From Mannheimia glucosida (GTDB lineage Bacteria > Pseudomonadota > Gammaproteobacteria > Enterobacterales > Pasteurellaceae): a DNA stretch of 64,000 nucleotides. The stretch's first letter is position 1. Each line of letters opens with the position of its first letter. The stretch is taken from positions 248,001 to 312,000 of the forward strand of contig NZ_CP176502.1 of assembly GCF_046267875.1 (NCBI RefSeq), in the 5' to 3' direction. A program made the translations under genes and the position numbers. Of this stretch, positions 23,618-32,114 are shown piece after piece. Below the pieces are notes generated by a model. It made no database searches. It worked only from the letters and a program-made list of their open reading frames with translations, and was not told the DNA's origin.

Positions 23618-23722
23618 TACATCACTTCAACTTATACCTGATTATCATAATTATCAATTACAGAGAATAACTAAACCAAACTATAATAGTGCTTTGTTTT
23701 GCTATTGAGATAACGTTAAAAA

Positions 23723-24844
23723 ATGAACACAATCAAATCCCGTGCAGCGGTGGCATTTGCCGCGAACGAGCCGTTAAAAATCGTTGAAATCGATGTCGAA
23801 CGCCCGAAAAAGGGCGAAGTCTTGGTCAAAATCACCCATACCGGAGTATGCCATACTGATGCCTTTACCCTGTCGGGGGCTGATCCGGAAGGGATCTTCC
23901 CAGTGGTGCTAGGACATGAAGGCGCCGGCGTGGTGGTAGAAGTGGGTGAGGGAGTAACGTCTGTAGCGGTGGGCGACCACGTAATTCCGCTCTATACCGC
24001 CGAATGCCATGAGTGTGATTTCTGCAAATCCGGCAAGAGCAATTTATGCATTGCCGTGCGTGAAACCCAAGGCAAAGGCTTGATGCCGGACGGAACTACA
24101 CGCTTTTCTTACGAAGGCAAGCCGATTTATCACTATATGGGCTGTTCCACTTTTAGCGAATACACCGTTGTGGCGGAAGTATCGCTTGCCAAAATCAACC
24201 CCGAAGCCAATCCGGAAGAAGTCTGCCTACTCGGCTGCGGTGTAACCACCGGCATTGGGGCGGTACACAATACCGCCAAAGTGCAAGAGGGTGACTCGGT
24301 GGCGGTATTTGGCTTAGGCGGAATCGGTTTAGCCGTTATTCAAGGCGCAAAACAGGCGAAAGCCGGGCGGATTTTTGCGATTGATACCAATCCGGAAAAA
24401 TTCGCCTTAGCAAAAGAGTTTGGTGCAACCGACTGCCTAAACCCAAACGATTTTGATAAGCCGATTCAGCAGGTGATTATCGAACAGACCAAATGGGGCG
24501 TTGATCATACCTTTGAATGTATCGGCAACGTGAATGTGATGCGTGCTGCCCTTGAATCTGCACATCGAGGCTGGGGGCAATCTATCATCATCGGTGTAGC
24601 GGGTGCAGGACAGGAAATTTCCACCCGACCGTTCCAACTGGTTACTGGCAGAACGTGGAAAGGCACGGCATTCGGCGGTGTGAAAGGCCGCACTCAGTTA
24701 CCGCAAATGGTGGAAGATGCAATGAAAGGGATTATCCGCCTACGTCCATTTGTTACGCACACCATGGGCTTGGAGCAAATCAACGACGCCTTTGATTTAA
24801 TGGACGAGGGCAAGTCGATCCGTTCGGTAATTCATTACGCATAA
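23723..24844 (+). CDS. frmA: S-(hydroxymethyl)glutathione dehydrogenase (class III alcohol dehydrogenase)
   Basis: The 373-residue zinc enzyme oxidises S-hydroxymethylglutathione, the adduct of formaldehyde and glutathione, with NAD+, and can also reduce S-nitrosoglutathione. The catalytic zinc ligands are in GVCHTDAFT and LGHEGAG, the structural zinc cysteines in ECHECDFCKSGKSNLC, and the Rossmann motif is GLGGIGLAVIQGA. The class III signature NVMRAALESAHRGWG is present. The symbol adhC is also used in Haemophilus. With the hydrolase at 26195 it completes the glutathione-dependent formaldehyde pathway. No MerR-type NmlR gene is adjacent. Confidence 0.95.
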   Translation: MNTIKSRAAVAFAANEPLKIVEIDVERPKKGEVLVKITHTGVCHTDAFTLSGADPEGIFPVVLGHEGAGVVVEVGEGVTSVAVGDHVIPLYTAECHECDFCKSGKSNLCIAVRETQGKGLMPDGTTRFSYEGKPIYHYMGCSTFSEYTVVAEVSLAKINPEANPEEVCLLGCGVTTGIGAVHNTAKVQEGDSVAVFGLGGIGLAVIQGAKQAKAGRIFAIDTNPEKFALAKEFGATDCLNPNDFDKPIQQVIIEQTKWGVDHTFECIGNVNVMRAALESAHRGWGQSIIIGVAGAGQEISTRPFQLVTGRTWKGTAFGGVKGRTQLPQMVEDAMKGIIRLRPFVTHTMGLEQINDAFDLMDEGKSIRSVIHYA

Positions 24845-24850
24845 TACCAG

Positions 24851-24910
24851 ACAAGCGGTTATTTTTTTGCACTTAGATTGTAAATTCAAGGCAGAAAAAT
24901 GGCCGCTTGT
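24851..24910 (+). terminator. inverted uptake-signal pair after frmA
   Basis: ACAAGCGG (24851) and CCGCTTGT (24903) flank partly complementary AT-rich arms. Such inverted pairs act as terminators and uptake signals in this family. Confidence 0.6.
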
Positions 24911-25056
24911 TTATTTTGCACCAACGAGCTATTGAGATGTTTCCAACAGCCTAAAATTATCATGAAAAATGATACCTACCTATCAGAATTATCAATTTCT
25001 CGTAATAATCCAAGCCCTTTATAATATTCACAGTTTTAACCATTTGGGAGCAGAAT

Positions 25057-26115
25057 ATGACTTATCCAGTAAAATCCTATGCCGCATTTAGTGCCACCAC
25101 ACCACTTGCCCCACACAGTTTTGAACGCCGTGAATTGCGTGAAGACGATGTTTTGATTGATATTTTGTACTGTGGCGTGTGCCATTCAGACTTGCATATG
25201 GCTCGCAATGATTGGGGCTGGACGCAAAGCTATCCGCTTGTACCGGGGCATGAAATCATTGGTCGTATTGCCAAAGTCGGTAAAAATGCCAAAAAATTCC
25301 AAATTGGCGATTTGGTCGGTGTCGGCTGTATGGTGGATTCCTGCCGTGAATGCAGTCCTTGCCAGCACGGTTTGGAGCAATACTGCGAAGTGGGCAACAT
25401 CGGCACTTATGGCGGTATTGACCGCTTTGACGGCACACCAACACAAGGCGGTTACAGTACAGGTGTGGTGGTGAGCGAAGATTTTGTGTTAAAAGTTTCC
25501 GAAAATTTGGACACCAAAGCGGTTGCCCCACTTCTTTGTGCAGGCATTACCACCTATTCGCCCCTTAGACATTGGAATGTCAAAGCCGGCTCAAAAGTCG
25601 CTGTTGTCGGGCTTGGCGGACTTGGGCATATGGCGGTGAAACTTGCCAAAGCGATGGGGGCGGAGGTTACGCTGTTTACCCGCTCACTGGGCAAAGCCGA
25701 TGATGCCTACCGCTTGGGGGCAAGCCGTGTGGTGCTGTCTACCGATGAAAACCAGATGAAAGAGGTCGCTAACACCTTTGATTTGATTATTGACACCGTG
25801 CCATACACCCACGATTTAAAACCTTATATGCCAACTTTGGCGTTGGACGGCACGCTGGTACTGGTAGGACTGGTGGGCGAACTTAAAGAAACCATCAACA
25901 CCGTACCGATGATTGTCGGTCGCCGCAGTATTTCTGCTTCTGTGATTGGTGGCATTGCCGAGACCCAAGAAATGCTGGACTTTTGTGCTAAGCATAACAT
26001 CGTGCCAGATGTGGAAATGATTGATATGCAAAATATCAATGATGCGTATGAACGAATGCTGAAATCAGACGTAAAATATCGGTTTGTGATTGATATGGGA
26101 AGTTTGAAGGGTTGA
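25057..26115 (+). CDS. NAD(P)-dependent zinc alcohol dehydrogenase, YahK/cinnamyl type
   Basis: The 352-residue protein has catalytic zinc ligands in CGVCHSDLHMARND and PGHEIIG and structural zinc cysteines in CMVDSCRECSPCQHGLEQYC. The coenzyme motif is GLGGLGHMAVKLAKAMGA, and the branch signature is RFDGTPTQGGYS. The YahK-like branch reduces a wide range of aldehydes with NADPH. GGAG precedes the ATG. A damaged copy of its last two thirds lies at 12974. Lying between frmA and the formylglutathione hydrolase, it belongs to an aldehyde-handling cluster. Confidence 0.93.
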   Translation: MTYPVKSYAAFSATTPLAPHSFERRELREDDVLIDILYCGVCHSDLHMARNDWGWTQSYPLVPGHEIIGRIAKVGKNAKKFQIGDLVGVGCMVDSCRECSPCQHGLEQYCEVGNIGTYGGIDRFDGTPTQGGYSTGVVVSEDFVLKVSENLDTKAVAPLLCAGITTYSPLRHWNVKAGSKVAVVGLGGLGHMAVKLAKAMGAEVTLFTRSLGKADDAYRLGASRVVLSTDENQMKEVANTFDLIIDTVPYTHDLKPYMPTLALDGTLVLVGLVGELKETINTVPMIVGRRSISASVIGGIAETQEMLDFCAKHNIVPDVEMIDMQNINDAYERMLKSDVKYRFVIDMGSLKG

Positions 26116-26126
26116 TATTACAATAT

Positions 26127-26153
26127 AAAGGCGGTGAGTCCCGCCTTTATTTT
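26127..26153 (+). terminator. rho-independent terminator
   Basis: AAAGGCGG and CCGCCTTT arms with a short loop, followed by ATTTTTG, after the alcohol dehydrogenase gene. Confidence 0.8.
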
Positions 26154-26194
26154 TGCAAAAAATCAGCGGAATTAAACCGCTTGTAAGGAATATT

Positions 26195-27025
26195 ATGCAA
26201 CAATTTGAAAACTACCGCTGTTTTAGCGGTGAACAACAGGTTTGGCAACATTTCTCAGCCAGCCTAAACTGTGAAATGAAATTTGCTATTTATCTGCCGC
26301 AATCTGCTAAAACACAAAAGCTATCCGTACTATATTGGCTTTCTGGTTTAACCTGTACCGAGCAGAACTTCATCACTAAATCTGGCTTTCAACGTTATGC
26401 CGATGAACATCATCTGATTGTGGTCGCACCGGATACCAGCCCTCGTGGAGTAAATGTCGCTAATGACGGGGCTTATGATTTAGGTCAGGGTGCCGGATTT
26501 TACCTAAATGCTACGCAAGGCGAATGGACAACACATTACCAAATGTATGATTACATTGTCAGCGAACTGCCAACATTAATTAATGCTCATTTCCCGACTA
26601 ACGGTAAACAATCAATTTTTGGGCATTCAATGGGCGGACATGGTGCCTTAACCATTGCATTTAAAAATCCGGGGCAATATCAAAGTGTATCGGCATTTGC
26701 ACCGATTGTCGCCCCAACCCAAGTTCCTTGGGGGCAAAAAGCATTTTTAGCATATTTAGGAGAAGATCAGACCGCTTGGAAGGCGTATGATAGCGTGGCA
26801 TTGCTGGAAAAATATCGCCCAAGCTTGCCAATTCTAATCGATCAAGGTAGCCAAGATAGTTTTTTGCGCGAGCAACTGAAGCCGGAAATCTTCTGTGAAA
26901 CCGCAGATAGACTTGGAATACCCTACCAATTCAATTTACGTGATGGTTACGATCACAGCTACTATTTCATTAGTAGCTTTATCGGTGAACATATAGCCTT
27001 TCATGCAAAACATTTAAAAGGCTAA
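26195..27025 (+). CDS. fghA: S-formylglutathione hydrolase
   Basis: The 276-residue esterase-D-type alpha/beta hydrolase has VLYWLSGLTCTEQNFITKSG, typical of the family, then DTSPRG, the nucleophile elbow GHSMGGHGAL and the catalytic His in GYDHSYYFI. It hydrolyses S-formylglutathione to formate and glutathione, the second step after FrmA. TAAGGA lies just before the ATG at 26195, so the longer frame from 26153 is not used. In Haemophilus the pair is known as adhC-estD; here the YahK-like gene separates them. Confidence 0.95.
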   Translation: MQQFENYRCFSGEQQVWQHFSASLNCEMKFAIYLPQSAKTQKLSVLYWLSGLTCTEQNFITKSGFQRYADEHHLIVVAPDTSPRGVNVANDGAYDLGQGAGFYLNATQGEWTTHYQMYDYIVSELPTLINAHFPTNGKQSIFGHSMGGHGALTIAFKNPGQYQSVSAFAPIVAPTQVPWGQKAFLAYLGEDQTAWKAYDSVALLEKYRPSLPILIDQGSQDSFLREQLKPEIFCETADRLGIPYQFNLRDGYDHSYYFISSFIGEHIAFHAKHLKG

Positions 27026-27038
27026 AGACAGTAAATTA

Positions 27039-27072
27039 TCGAAACATGCTTTATCATTTTTATCATGTTTCG
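27039..27072. other. ten-base inverted repeat after fghA
   Basis: TCGAAACATG and CATGTTTCGA flank a 14-base AT-rich loop. No T run follows. The rest of the gap to 27277 holds one uptake-signal core near 27092 and no convincing gene. Confidence 0.55.
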
Positions 27073-27277
27073 ATATATTCAGAGTGCATTACAAGCGGTC
27101 AGTTTACGATCATTTTTTACAAAATGCTGGTTTTTTGTAAAAACAAAGGTTTGAAATACAACAAAAGCCATGCTTTAATAAAGCTCTCCTCTAAACAAAG
27201 GAGTTGGGTGGAAGCTAAACTCAGTCTGCTTTCTTGTGTTTCATCTTTAACTAAGTAGGTGCAATCTATTTACTGTT

Positions 27278-27997
27278 ATGACTAATCAGAAATTCAACAA
27301 ATTCATCAACTCTTCTCTTACTCTCGCTTTCTTTACTTTAATCTCTTTTTCTACCGCTTACTGTTATGCTTGGGGTATTGCTGCTTTTCATGGCTACCCG
27401 TGGTGGCATGTTGAGGTTGGTAATGCCGGTATAGCTCGCGCACTAGCCTACGTTTTTGGCACATTTTTAACTATCTTTCTTTTTTATTTGATAGGATACG
27501 CTTTAGTTAATAAAGTTTTTAAGCTGCATTACTTTAAATACCTTGGCTGGCTACGGGTGAGTGTTCTTGTTACTATTTTTAGCTTGCCTGTAATGATCAG
27601 TTTCTATCTGTTTATTGGCAAAGTGCCAATGTATTTACACCTACTCTATCTAGGGACAACTACCCTATCAGTATTATTATTTCACAAACATTGGGATCAC
27701 CGCGTATTCCACTTAGATATTCAAAAAATGTTAAGCGAAGAACGCTTTGGTTTTTTCTATATTTTTATTTTTATCTATTTTAGCTTACTTTCTTTGAGCA
27801 TTGGCTACATTCGCCCTGAGCTGAGAACAACGTATGATTATCTTGAAATTGAAAATAAGCGATATTATGTCTTATCTATTCATTGCAATAACATTTATGT
27901 GCTAGGCGAAAAAACTAAAGATAACGATGAATTCCTCTTTTTTAACCAAGATACACTGAAATATCACCGCATTAATATTACCAAAATGCCAAATTAG
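27278..27997 (+). CDS. multi-pass membrane protein of unknown function
   Basis: The 239-residue protein has about five hydrophobic segments: around 13-35, 50-75, 88-112, 116-134 and 155-175. A soluble C-terminal tail of about 60 residues follows. I recognise no family motif. It is AT-rich compared with the genes to the left and may mark the return to core sequence. It is followed by an inverted repeat between it and the convergent lldD. Confidence 0.7.
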   Translation: MTNQKFNKFINSSLTLAFFTLISFSTAYCYAWGIAAFHGYPWWHVEVGNAGIARALAYVFGTFLTIFLFYLIGYALVNKVFKLHYFKYLGWLRVSVLVTIFSLPVMISFYLFIGKVPMYLHLLYLGTTTLSVLLFHKHWDHRVFHLDIQKMLSEERFGFFYIFIFIYFSLLSLSIGYIRPELRTTYDYLEIENKRYYVLSIHCNNIYVLGEKTKDNDEFLFFNQDTLKYHRINITKMPN

Positions 27998-28010
27998 CCT
28001 ATCTAAAATA

Positions 28011-28039
28011 ACAATCCGCACCTAGAACGTGCGGATTGT
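28011..28039. terminator. bidirectional hairpin between convergent genes
   Basis: ACAATCCGCAC and GTGCGGATTGT form a perfect eleven-base stem with a seven-base loop between the membrane-protein gene and lldD. T tracts are weak on both sides. Confidence 0.65.
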
Positions 28040-28050
28040 GACTATTTGAG

Positions 28051-29196
28051 CTAAAGCTTACTTAAATCCACCAAAGCATCTCTGCTAATATCACTGATAT
28101 TCGCGTTGCTGGTGAGGGTCATTGCGACTTTCATCTCTTTCAGGAAGATGTCGAGCAAGTTTTCCACACCGGCTTGACCGGCAGCACCAAGAGCGTAAAC
28201 AAAGGAACGCCCGATCATTGTGCAATCTGCACCGAGTGCCAGCATTCTCACTACGTCTAAGCCGTTACGGATACCGGAGTCGGCGAGGATTTTGATCTCC
28301 CCTTTGACCGCATCGGCAATGCTTGGTAGGGCTTTGGCGGAAGAAAGTACCCCATCGAGCTGGCGGCCGCCGTGGTTGGACACGATAATACCGTCCGCAC
28401 CAAATCTTACCGCATCTTTGGCATCTTCAGGGTCGAGAATGCCTTTGATCACCATCGGACCGTCCCAAAATTCACGAATCCACTCTAAATCTTTCCACGA
28501 AATAGACGGGTCGAAATTATCGGTCAGCCAGCCGATGTAGTTGTTCAGATCAATCGGCTTACCCATATATTTTGACACATTACCCAGCGTATGTGGTTTA
28601 CCTTGAATACCGACGTCCCATGCCCAGAATGGGTGAACCATTGCTTGCAACACGCGGCGAATATCTTTGTATGGGCCGCTCATTCCAGAGTGCATATCAC
28701 GATAGCGTGCACCGGGAGTCGGCATATCTACGGTAAACACCAGCGTGGAGCAACCGGCAGCTTTGGCACGCTCTAATGCATTTTTCATAAAGCCCCGATC
28801 TTTGAGTACATAGAGCTGGAACCACATCGGGCGTTTGATTGCCGGCACGACCTCTTCAATCGGGCAGATTGAGACGGTGGAGAGGGTAAAGGGAATACCT
28901 TTGTTATCTGCGGCTTTGGCGGCTTGCACCTCACCACGGCGAGCATACATTCCCAGTGCACCAACAGGGGCAAGTGTTACCGGCATTGACAATTTTTCAT
29001 CGAACAGCTCGATGCCGGTGTCCAGTTGCGACATATCTTTTAACACACGTTGACGTAGGGCAATGTCTTCCAAATCGCTCACATTACGGCGTAAGGTCTG
29101 TTCGGCGTAAGAACCGCCGTCCGCATAGTGGAACATAAAAGGGGGAACACGACGTTTTGCCGCACGGCGGTAATCGTTTGCAGATGAAATGATCAT
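28051..29196 (-). CDS. lldD: L-lactate dehydrogenase (FMN-dependent, quinone-linked)
   Basis: The 381-residue protein is a full-length member of the alpha-hydroxyacid oxidase family. MIISSANDYRRAAKRRVPPFMFHYADGG opens it, and SNHGGRQLD carries the catalytic His and substrate Arg. DSGIRNGLDVVRMLALGAD binds the FMN phosphate. It oxidises L-lactate to pyruvate at the inner membrane and passes electrons to quinone. A CRP-like site lies about 90 bases upstream at 29279, in line with catabolite control. No lldP or lldR gene is adjacent. Confidence 0.96.
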   Translation of the reverse strand: MIISSANDYRRAAKRRVPPFMFHYADGGSYAEQTLRRNVSDLEDIALRQRVLKDMSQLDTGIELFDEKLSMPVTLAPVGALGMYARRGEVQAAKAADNKGIPFTLSTVSICPIEEVVPAIKRPMWFQLYVLKDRGFMKNALERAKAAGCSTLVFTVDMPTPGARYRDMHSGMSGPYKDIRRVLQAMVHPFWAWDVGIQGKPHTLGNVSKYMGKPIDLNNYIGWLTDNFDPSISWKDLEWIREFWDGPMVIKGILDPEDAKDAVRFGADGIIVSNHGGRQLDGVLSSAKALPSIADAVKGEIKILADSGIRNGLDVVRMLALGADCTMIGRSFVYALGAAGQAGVENLLDIFLKEMKVAMTLTSNANISDISRDALVDLSKL

Positions 29197-29806
29197 TTAA
29201 AACCTCATAAATCATTAAGAAAAAGTGCGGTTATTCTACTTTAAAATAAAAATAAGAATTACTATTATTTACAAAATATGAGAAATAGATCACATTTTTG
29301 TTACAAACCAACCAGCACAAAAATATGAGAGAACAAAAAGTAACCAACAAAATAATCGATTATTCACAGAGAGAAAAATTACTATTAACTCTTTGATTTA
29401 ATTAGCATTTATAAAAATAACAAAAGGCTAATTTGAGTTATTCACGCCTAATTTTAAAAACTATCACATCTTTATCCACAAATGGTGGGGATAACTCTGC
29501 TTTATTTATTAAGCAAACATGGCTCTGTTTATGCATTTTAAAATTTAAACTTATTTTGACGAGAAAAAACTCAACAACTTGATCTTTATCCAGATCATTG
29601 CTTAAGAAAAAGATCGCATTTTTAGATCTGATTAATTGCTCTGTTTTACAACGTTCAGCCTGTTTATCCTCAACTTATACCGCTTATATTCAATAGTTAT
29701 CCACAAGTTTATTCACAAGCGGTCATATTTTATGGTTTTTTTGCAAATCAACCCAAAGTATGAAACAATTCTCCCATTCTAGAATTTTTATCAATTAGGT
29801 GGTCGA
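29197..29806. other. 610-base gene-free AT-rich region with DnaA-box and GATC clusters (possible origin)
   Basis: No gene is visible here. Two perfect DnaA boxes TTATCCACA lie at 29472-29480 and 29697-29705. TTATTCACA lies at 29360-29368 and 29709-29717, and near matches at 29438 (TTATTCACG), 29586 (TTATCCAGA) and 29664 (TTATCCTCA). Four GATC sites fall within 29581-29627, next to AT-rich 13-mer-like stretches such as GATCGCATTTTTAGATC. This is the composition expected of a gammaproteobacterial oriC. Against it, the rrn operon and rpoC to the right are transcribed toward this region, the reverse of the usual orientation, and no mnmG, mioC or dnaA is nearby. Confidence 0.5.
29279..29294 (-). 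promoter_or_regulatory. CRP-like binding site upstream of lldD
   Basis: TGAGA, six bases, TCACA: a one-mismatch match to the CRP consensus TGTGA-N6-TCACA, 83-98 bases upstream of the lldD start codon. Confidence 0.5.
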
Positions 29807-30454
29807 GTGATCGATTTCGATGGCTACCGCCCAAATGTTGGAATCGTTATCTGTAATAAGCACGGGCAAGTTCTGTGGGCAAAACGGTTTGGTCAAAACT
29901 CTTGGCAATTTCCGCAAGGTGGAATTAACGAGGGGGAAAACATTGAAACAGCAATGTACCGTGAGCTTTATGAAGAGGTCGGCTTAAGTAAAAAAGATGT
30001 GCGATTGCTTTGGGCGTCTAAATATTGGCTAAAATATAAACTGCCAAAACGCTTGGTACGCAATGAAGGTTCAGGCCCTATCTGTATCGGGCAAAAACAG
30101 CGTTGGTTTTTACTACAATTAATCGGCGATGAAAGCCTGATTAACTTGAAAACGACGAAAAATCCGGAGTTTGACGGCTGGCGTTGGGTCAGCTTTTGGT
30201 ATCCTGTCCGCCAAGTGGTCTCTTTTAAACGAGATGTTTATCGCAAAGCGATGAAAGAATTTGCACAGGTGGTTTTACAAAACCATATTCAAAAAGCAGC
30301 TGACGATAAAACTGGTGAGAAACCACGCATTGAGCGTGGCGAAGCTTCGCTCCATACTCATAAAAAAACCTCTCAGGATTCTGCAAAAGCCTATAAACGA
30401 GAAGCTCGTAAGCCTTATCGTCCTTGGCATCAACATAATCAAAAAGGAAAATAA
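29807..30454 (+). CDS. rppH: RNA pyrophosphohydrolase
   Basis: The 215-residue Nudix hydrolase removes pyrophosphate from the 5' end of mRNA and so starts RNase E-dependent decay. The N-terminus VIDFDGYRPNVGIVI is typical of RppH and begins with GTG at 29807. The Nudix box GGINEGENIETAMYRELYEEVGL is intact. The C-terminal basic tail (HTHKKTSQDSAKAYKREARKPYRPW) is longer than in E. coli, as in other Pasteurellaceae. It is followed at once by a TSUP gene and lgt, an order also known in Haemophilus. Confidence 0.95.
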   Translation: MIDFDGYRPNVGIVICNKHGQVLWAKRFGQNSWQFPQGGINEGENIETAMYRELYEEVGLSKKDVRLLWASKYWLKYKLPKRLVRNEGSGPICIGQKQRWFLLQLIGDESLINLKTTKNPEFDGWRWVSFWYPVRQVVSFKRDVYRKAMKEFAQVVLQNHIQKAADDKTGEKPRIERGEASLHTHKKTSQDSAKAYKREARKPYRPWHQHNQKGK

Positions 30455-30455
30455 G

Positions 30456-31244
30456 ATGACTATTTTATTAAGCTGCCTTTTTTTAGGGGTATTTGTCGGC
30501 TTTTTAGCCGGTTTGTTCGGCATTGGTGGTGGGTTAATTATCGTGCCGAGTTTGGTCTTCCTACTACCAATGGCCGGTGTGCCACCGGAATATATAATGT
30601 CCACCGCACTCGGCACATCATTTTCAACCATTATTATTACCGCCTTTGCATCGGCACAACGCCATCACAAGTTAGGCAATGTCGATATCCAAACCAGTAA
30701 ATATTTTATTCCAGCGTTGATGGTTTCGGTTTTTCTATCCGGCTTGGTGGTAAGCCGCCTCGATCCGCAACTGATGTCTAGAATTTTTGCGGTAATGGTA
30801 CTTTACCTTGCAGGTAAAATGATTTTTTCAATAAAAAGAGCACCGAAAAATAAACCACTTACCGTTCAAACGACGATAATCGGAGGTTCAGTCATCGGTG
30901 CATTAGCCAGTATGGCAGGGATCGCAGGTGGAGCCTTTATTGTACCATTTTTAAACGATCGGGGCTTAGAAATGAAACGTGCCATCGGCACTTCTTCATT
31001 TTGTGGGGCATTTTTAGGTTTATCCGGCACAATCAGCTTTATTGTAAGTGGCTGGGGCTTAGAAGGAATGCCTGATTATTCTCTCGGTTATGTTTATTTA
31101 CCGGCTCTGTTTGGTATTACGGCAACTTCATTTTTCACCTCAAAAATGGGGGCAAGTGCCGCCAACGCTCTACCTGTGCCGATGCTGAAAAAAGCCTTTG
31201 CGGTGCTTTTGGTCTGTATCGCCATCAATATGTTTTTAAAATAA
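30456..31244 (+). CDS. sulfite exporter TauE/SafE (TSUP) family membrane protein
   Basis: The 262-residue protein has about eight hydrophobic segments and the internal repeat of the TSUP family: LFGIGGGLIIVPSLVFL in the first half and MAGIAGGAFIVPFL in the second. The ATG at 30456 is one base after the rppH stop, with AAGGAAA overlapping the end of rppH. Members move sulfur-containing or carboxylate anions; the substrate here is unknown. lgt follows after 7 bases, so the three form one operon. Confidence 0.92.
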   Translation: MTILLSCLFLGVFVGFLAGLFGIGGGLIIVPSLVFLLPMAGVPPEYIMSTALGTSFSTIIITAFASAQRHHKLGNVDIQTSKYFIPALMVSVFLSGLVVSRLDPQLMSRIFAVMVLYLAGKMIFSIKRAPKNKPLTVQTTIIGGSVIGALASMAGIAGGAFIVPFLNDRGLEMKRAIGTSSFCGAFLGLSGTISFIVSGWGLEGMPDYSLGYVYLPALFGITATSFFTSKMGASAANALPVPMLKKAFAVLLVCIAINMFLK

Positions 31245-31251
31245 GGACACT

Positions 31252-32049
31252 ATGAACGAACAATTTATCCAATTTCCACAAATTAGCCCGATTGTGTTTG
31301 AAATCGGTCCGATTGCCCTGCGTTGGTATGGGCTAATGTATTTAGCCGGCTTTGCCTTTGCCTACTGGCTGGGAATGAGACGGGCGAAAAATTCCAATGG
31401 AGTTTGGACAACCGAGCAAGTGGATAGCTTAGTCTATACTTGCTTCTGGGGCGTAGTATTAGGTGGGCGTATCGGCGATGTGTTCTTTTATAGCTTCGAC
31501 CGTTTCTTACAAGATCCGCTCTACCTCTTTCGCATTTGGGAAGGCGGAATGTCCTTTCACGGCGGTTTAATCGGCGTCATTGTAGCAATGATTTGGGTTT
31601 CCTACCGCCAAAAACGCAGTTTCTGGCAGACAGCAGATTTTATCGCACCTCTAGTACCGTTCGGGCTAGGTATGGGGCGTATCGGCAATTTCATTAACGA
31701 TGAACTTTGGGGGCGTGTAACCGATGTGCCTTGGGCGGTGTTATTTCCAAGCGGTGGCTATCTTCCCCGCCACCCGTCACAGCTTTATGAAGCCTTTTTA
31801 GAGGGTGTGGTGTTACTCTTTATCCTCAACTACTTTATCCAAAAGCCTCGCCCGGCAGGTGCGGTTTCCGGATTGTTCTTAATCGGCTACGGCACATTCC
31901 GCTTTATTGTGGAATACTTCAGAGAAATCGACCATAACGTCAATACCACCGCAGATTTAATCACTCGTGGGCAACTGCTCTCTTTACCGATGATTATCGG
32001 CGGCATACTGATTATGACGTGGGCGTATAAAGTAAACAAAGTAAAATAA
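31252..32049 (+). CDS. lgt: prolipoprotein diacylglyceryl transferase
   Basis: This 265-residue integral membrane enzyme transfers diacylglycerol from phosphatidylglycerol to the lipobox cysteine of prolipoproteins, the first step of lipoprotein maturation. The signature GRIGNFINDELWGRV is intact, as are the conserved HGGLIG and RHPSQLYEA. It is the third gene after rppH and the TSUP gene. An inverted uptake-signal pair separates it from gph. Confidence 0.97.
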   Translation: MNEQFIQFPQISPIVFEIGPIALRWYGLMYLAGFAFAYWLGMRRAKNSNGVWTTEQVDSLVYTCFWGVVLGGRIGDVFFYSFDRFLQDPLYLFRIWEGGMSFHGGLIGVIVAMIWVSYRQKRSFWQTADFIAPLVPFGLGMGRIGNFINDELWGRVTDVPWAVLFPSGGYLPRHPSQLYEAFLEGVVLLFILNYFIQKPRPAGAVSGLFLIGYGTFRFIVEYFREIDHNVNTTADLITRGQLLSLPMIIGGILIMTWAYKVNKVK

Positions 32050-32051
32050 GA

Positions 32052-32098
32052 ACAAGCGGTCGAAAATTGCAAAAAATTTGCAGAAAACGACCGCTTGT
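32052..32098. terminator. inverted uptake-signal pair between lgt and gph
   Basis: ACAAGCGGTCG (32052-32062) and CGACCGCTTGT (32088-32098) are perfect inverted arms enclosing AAATTGC-type sequence. This is the usual extended form of the Pasteurellaceae uptake signal. It may work as a weak terminator between lgt and gph. Confidence 0.7.
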
Positions 32099-32114
32099 GT
32101 TTGAAGGATATACT

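Noticed and set aside
27046..27258. Open frame of 70 codons after fghA
   Set aside because: No ribosome site, crosses an inverted repeat and an uptake signal, and has no recognisable domain.
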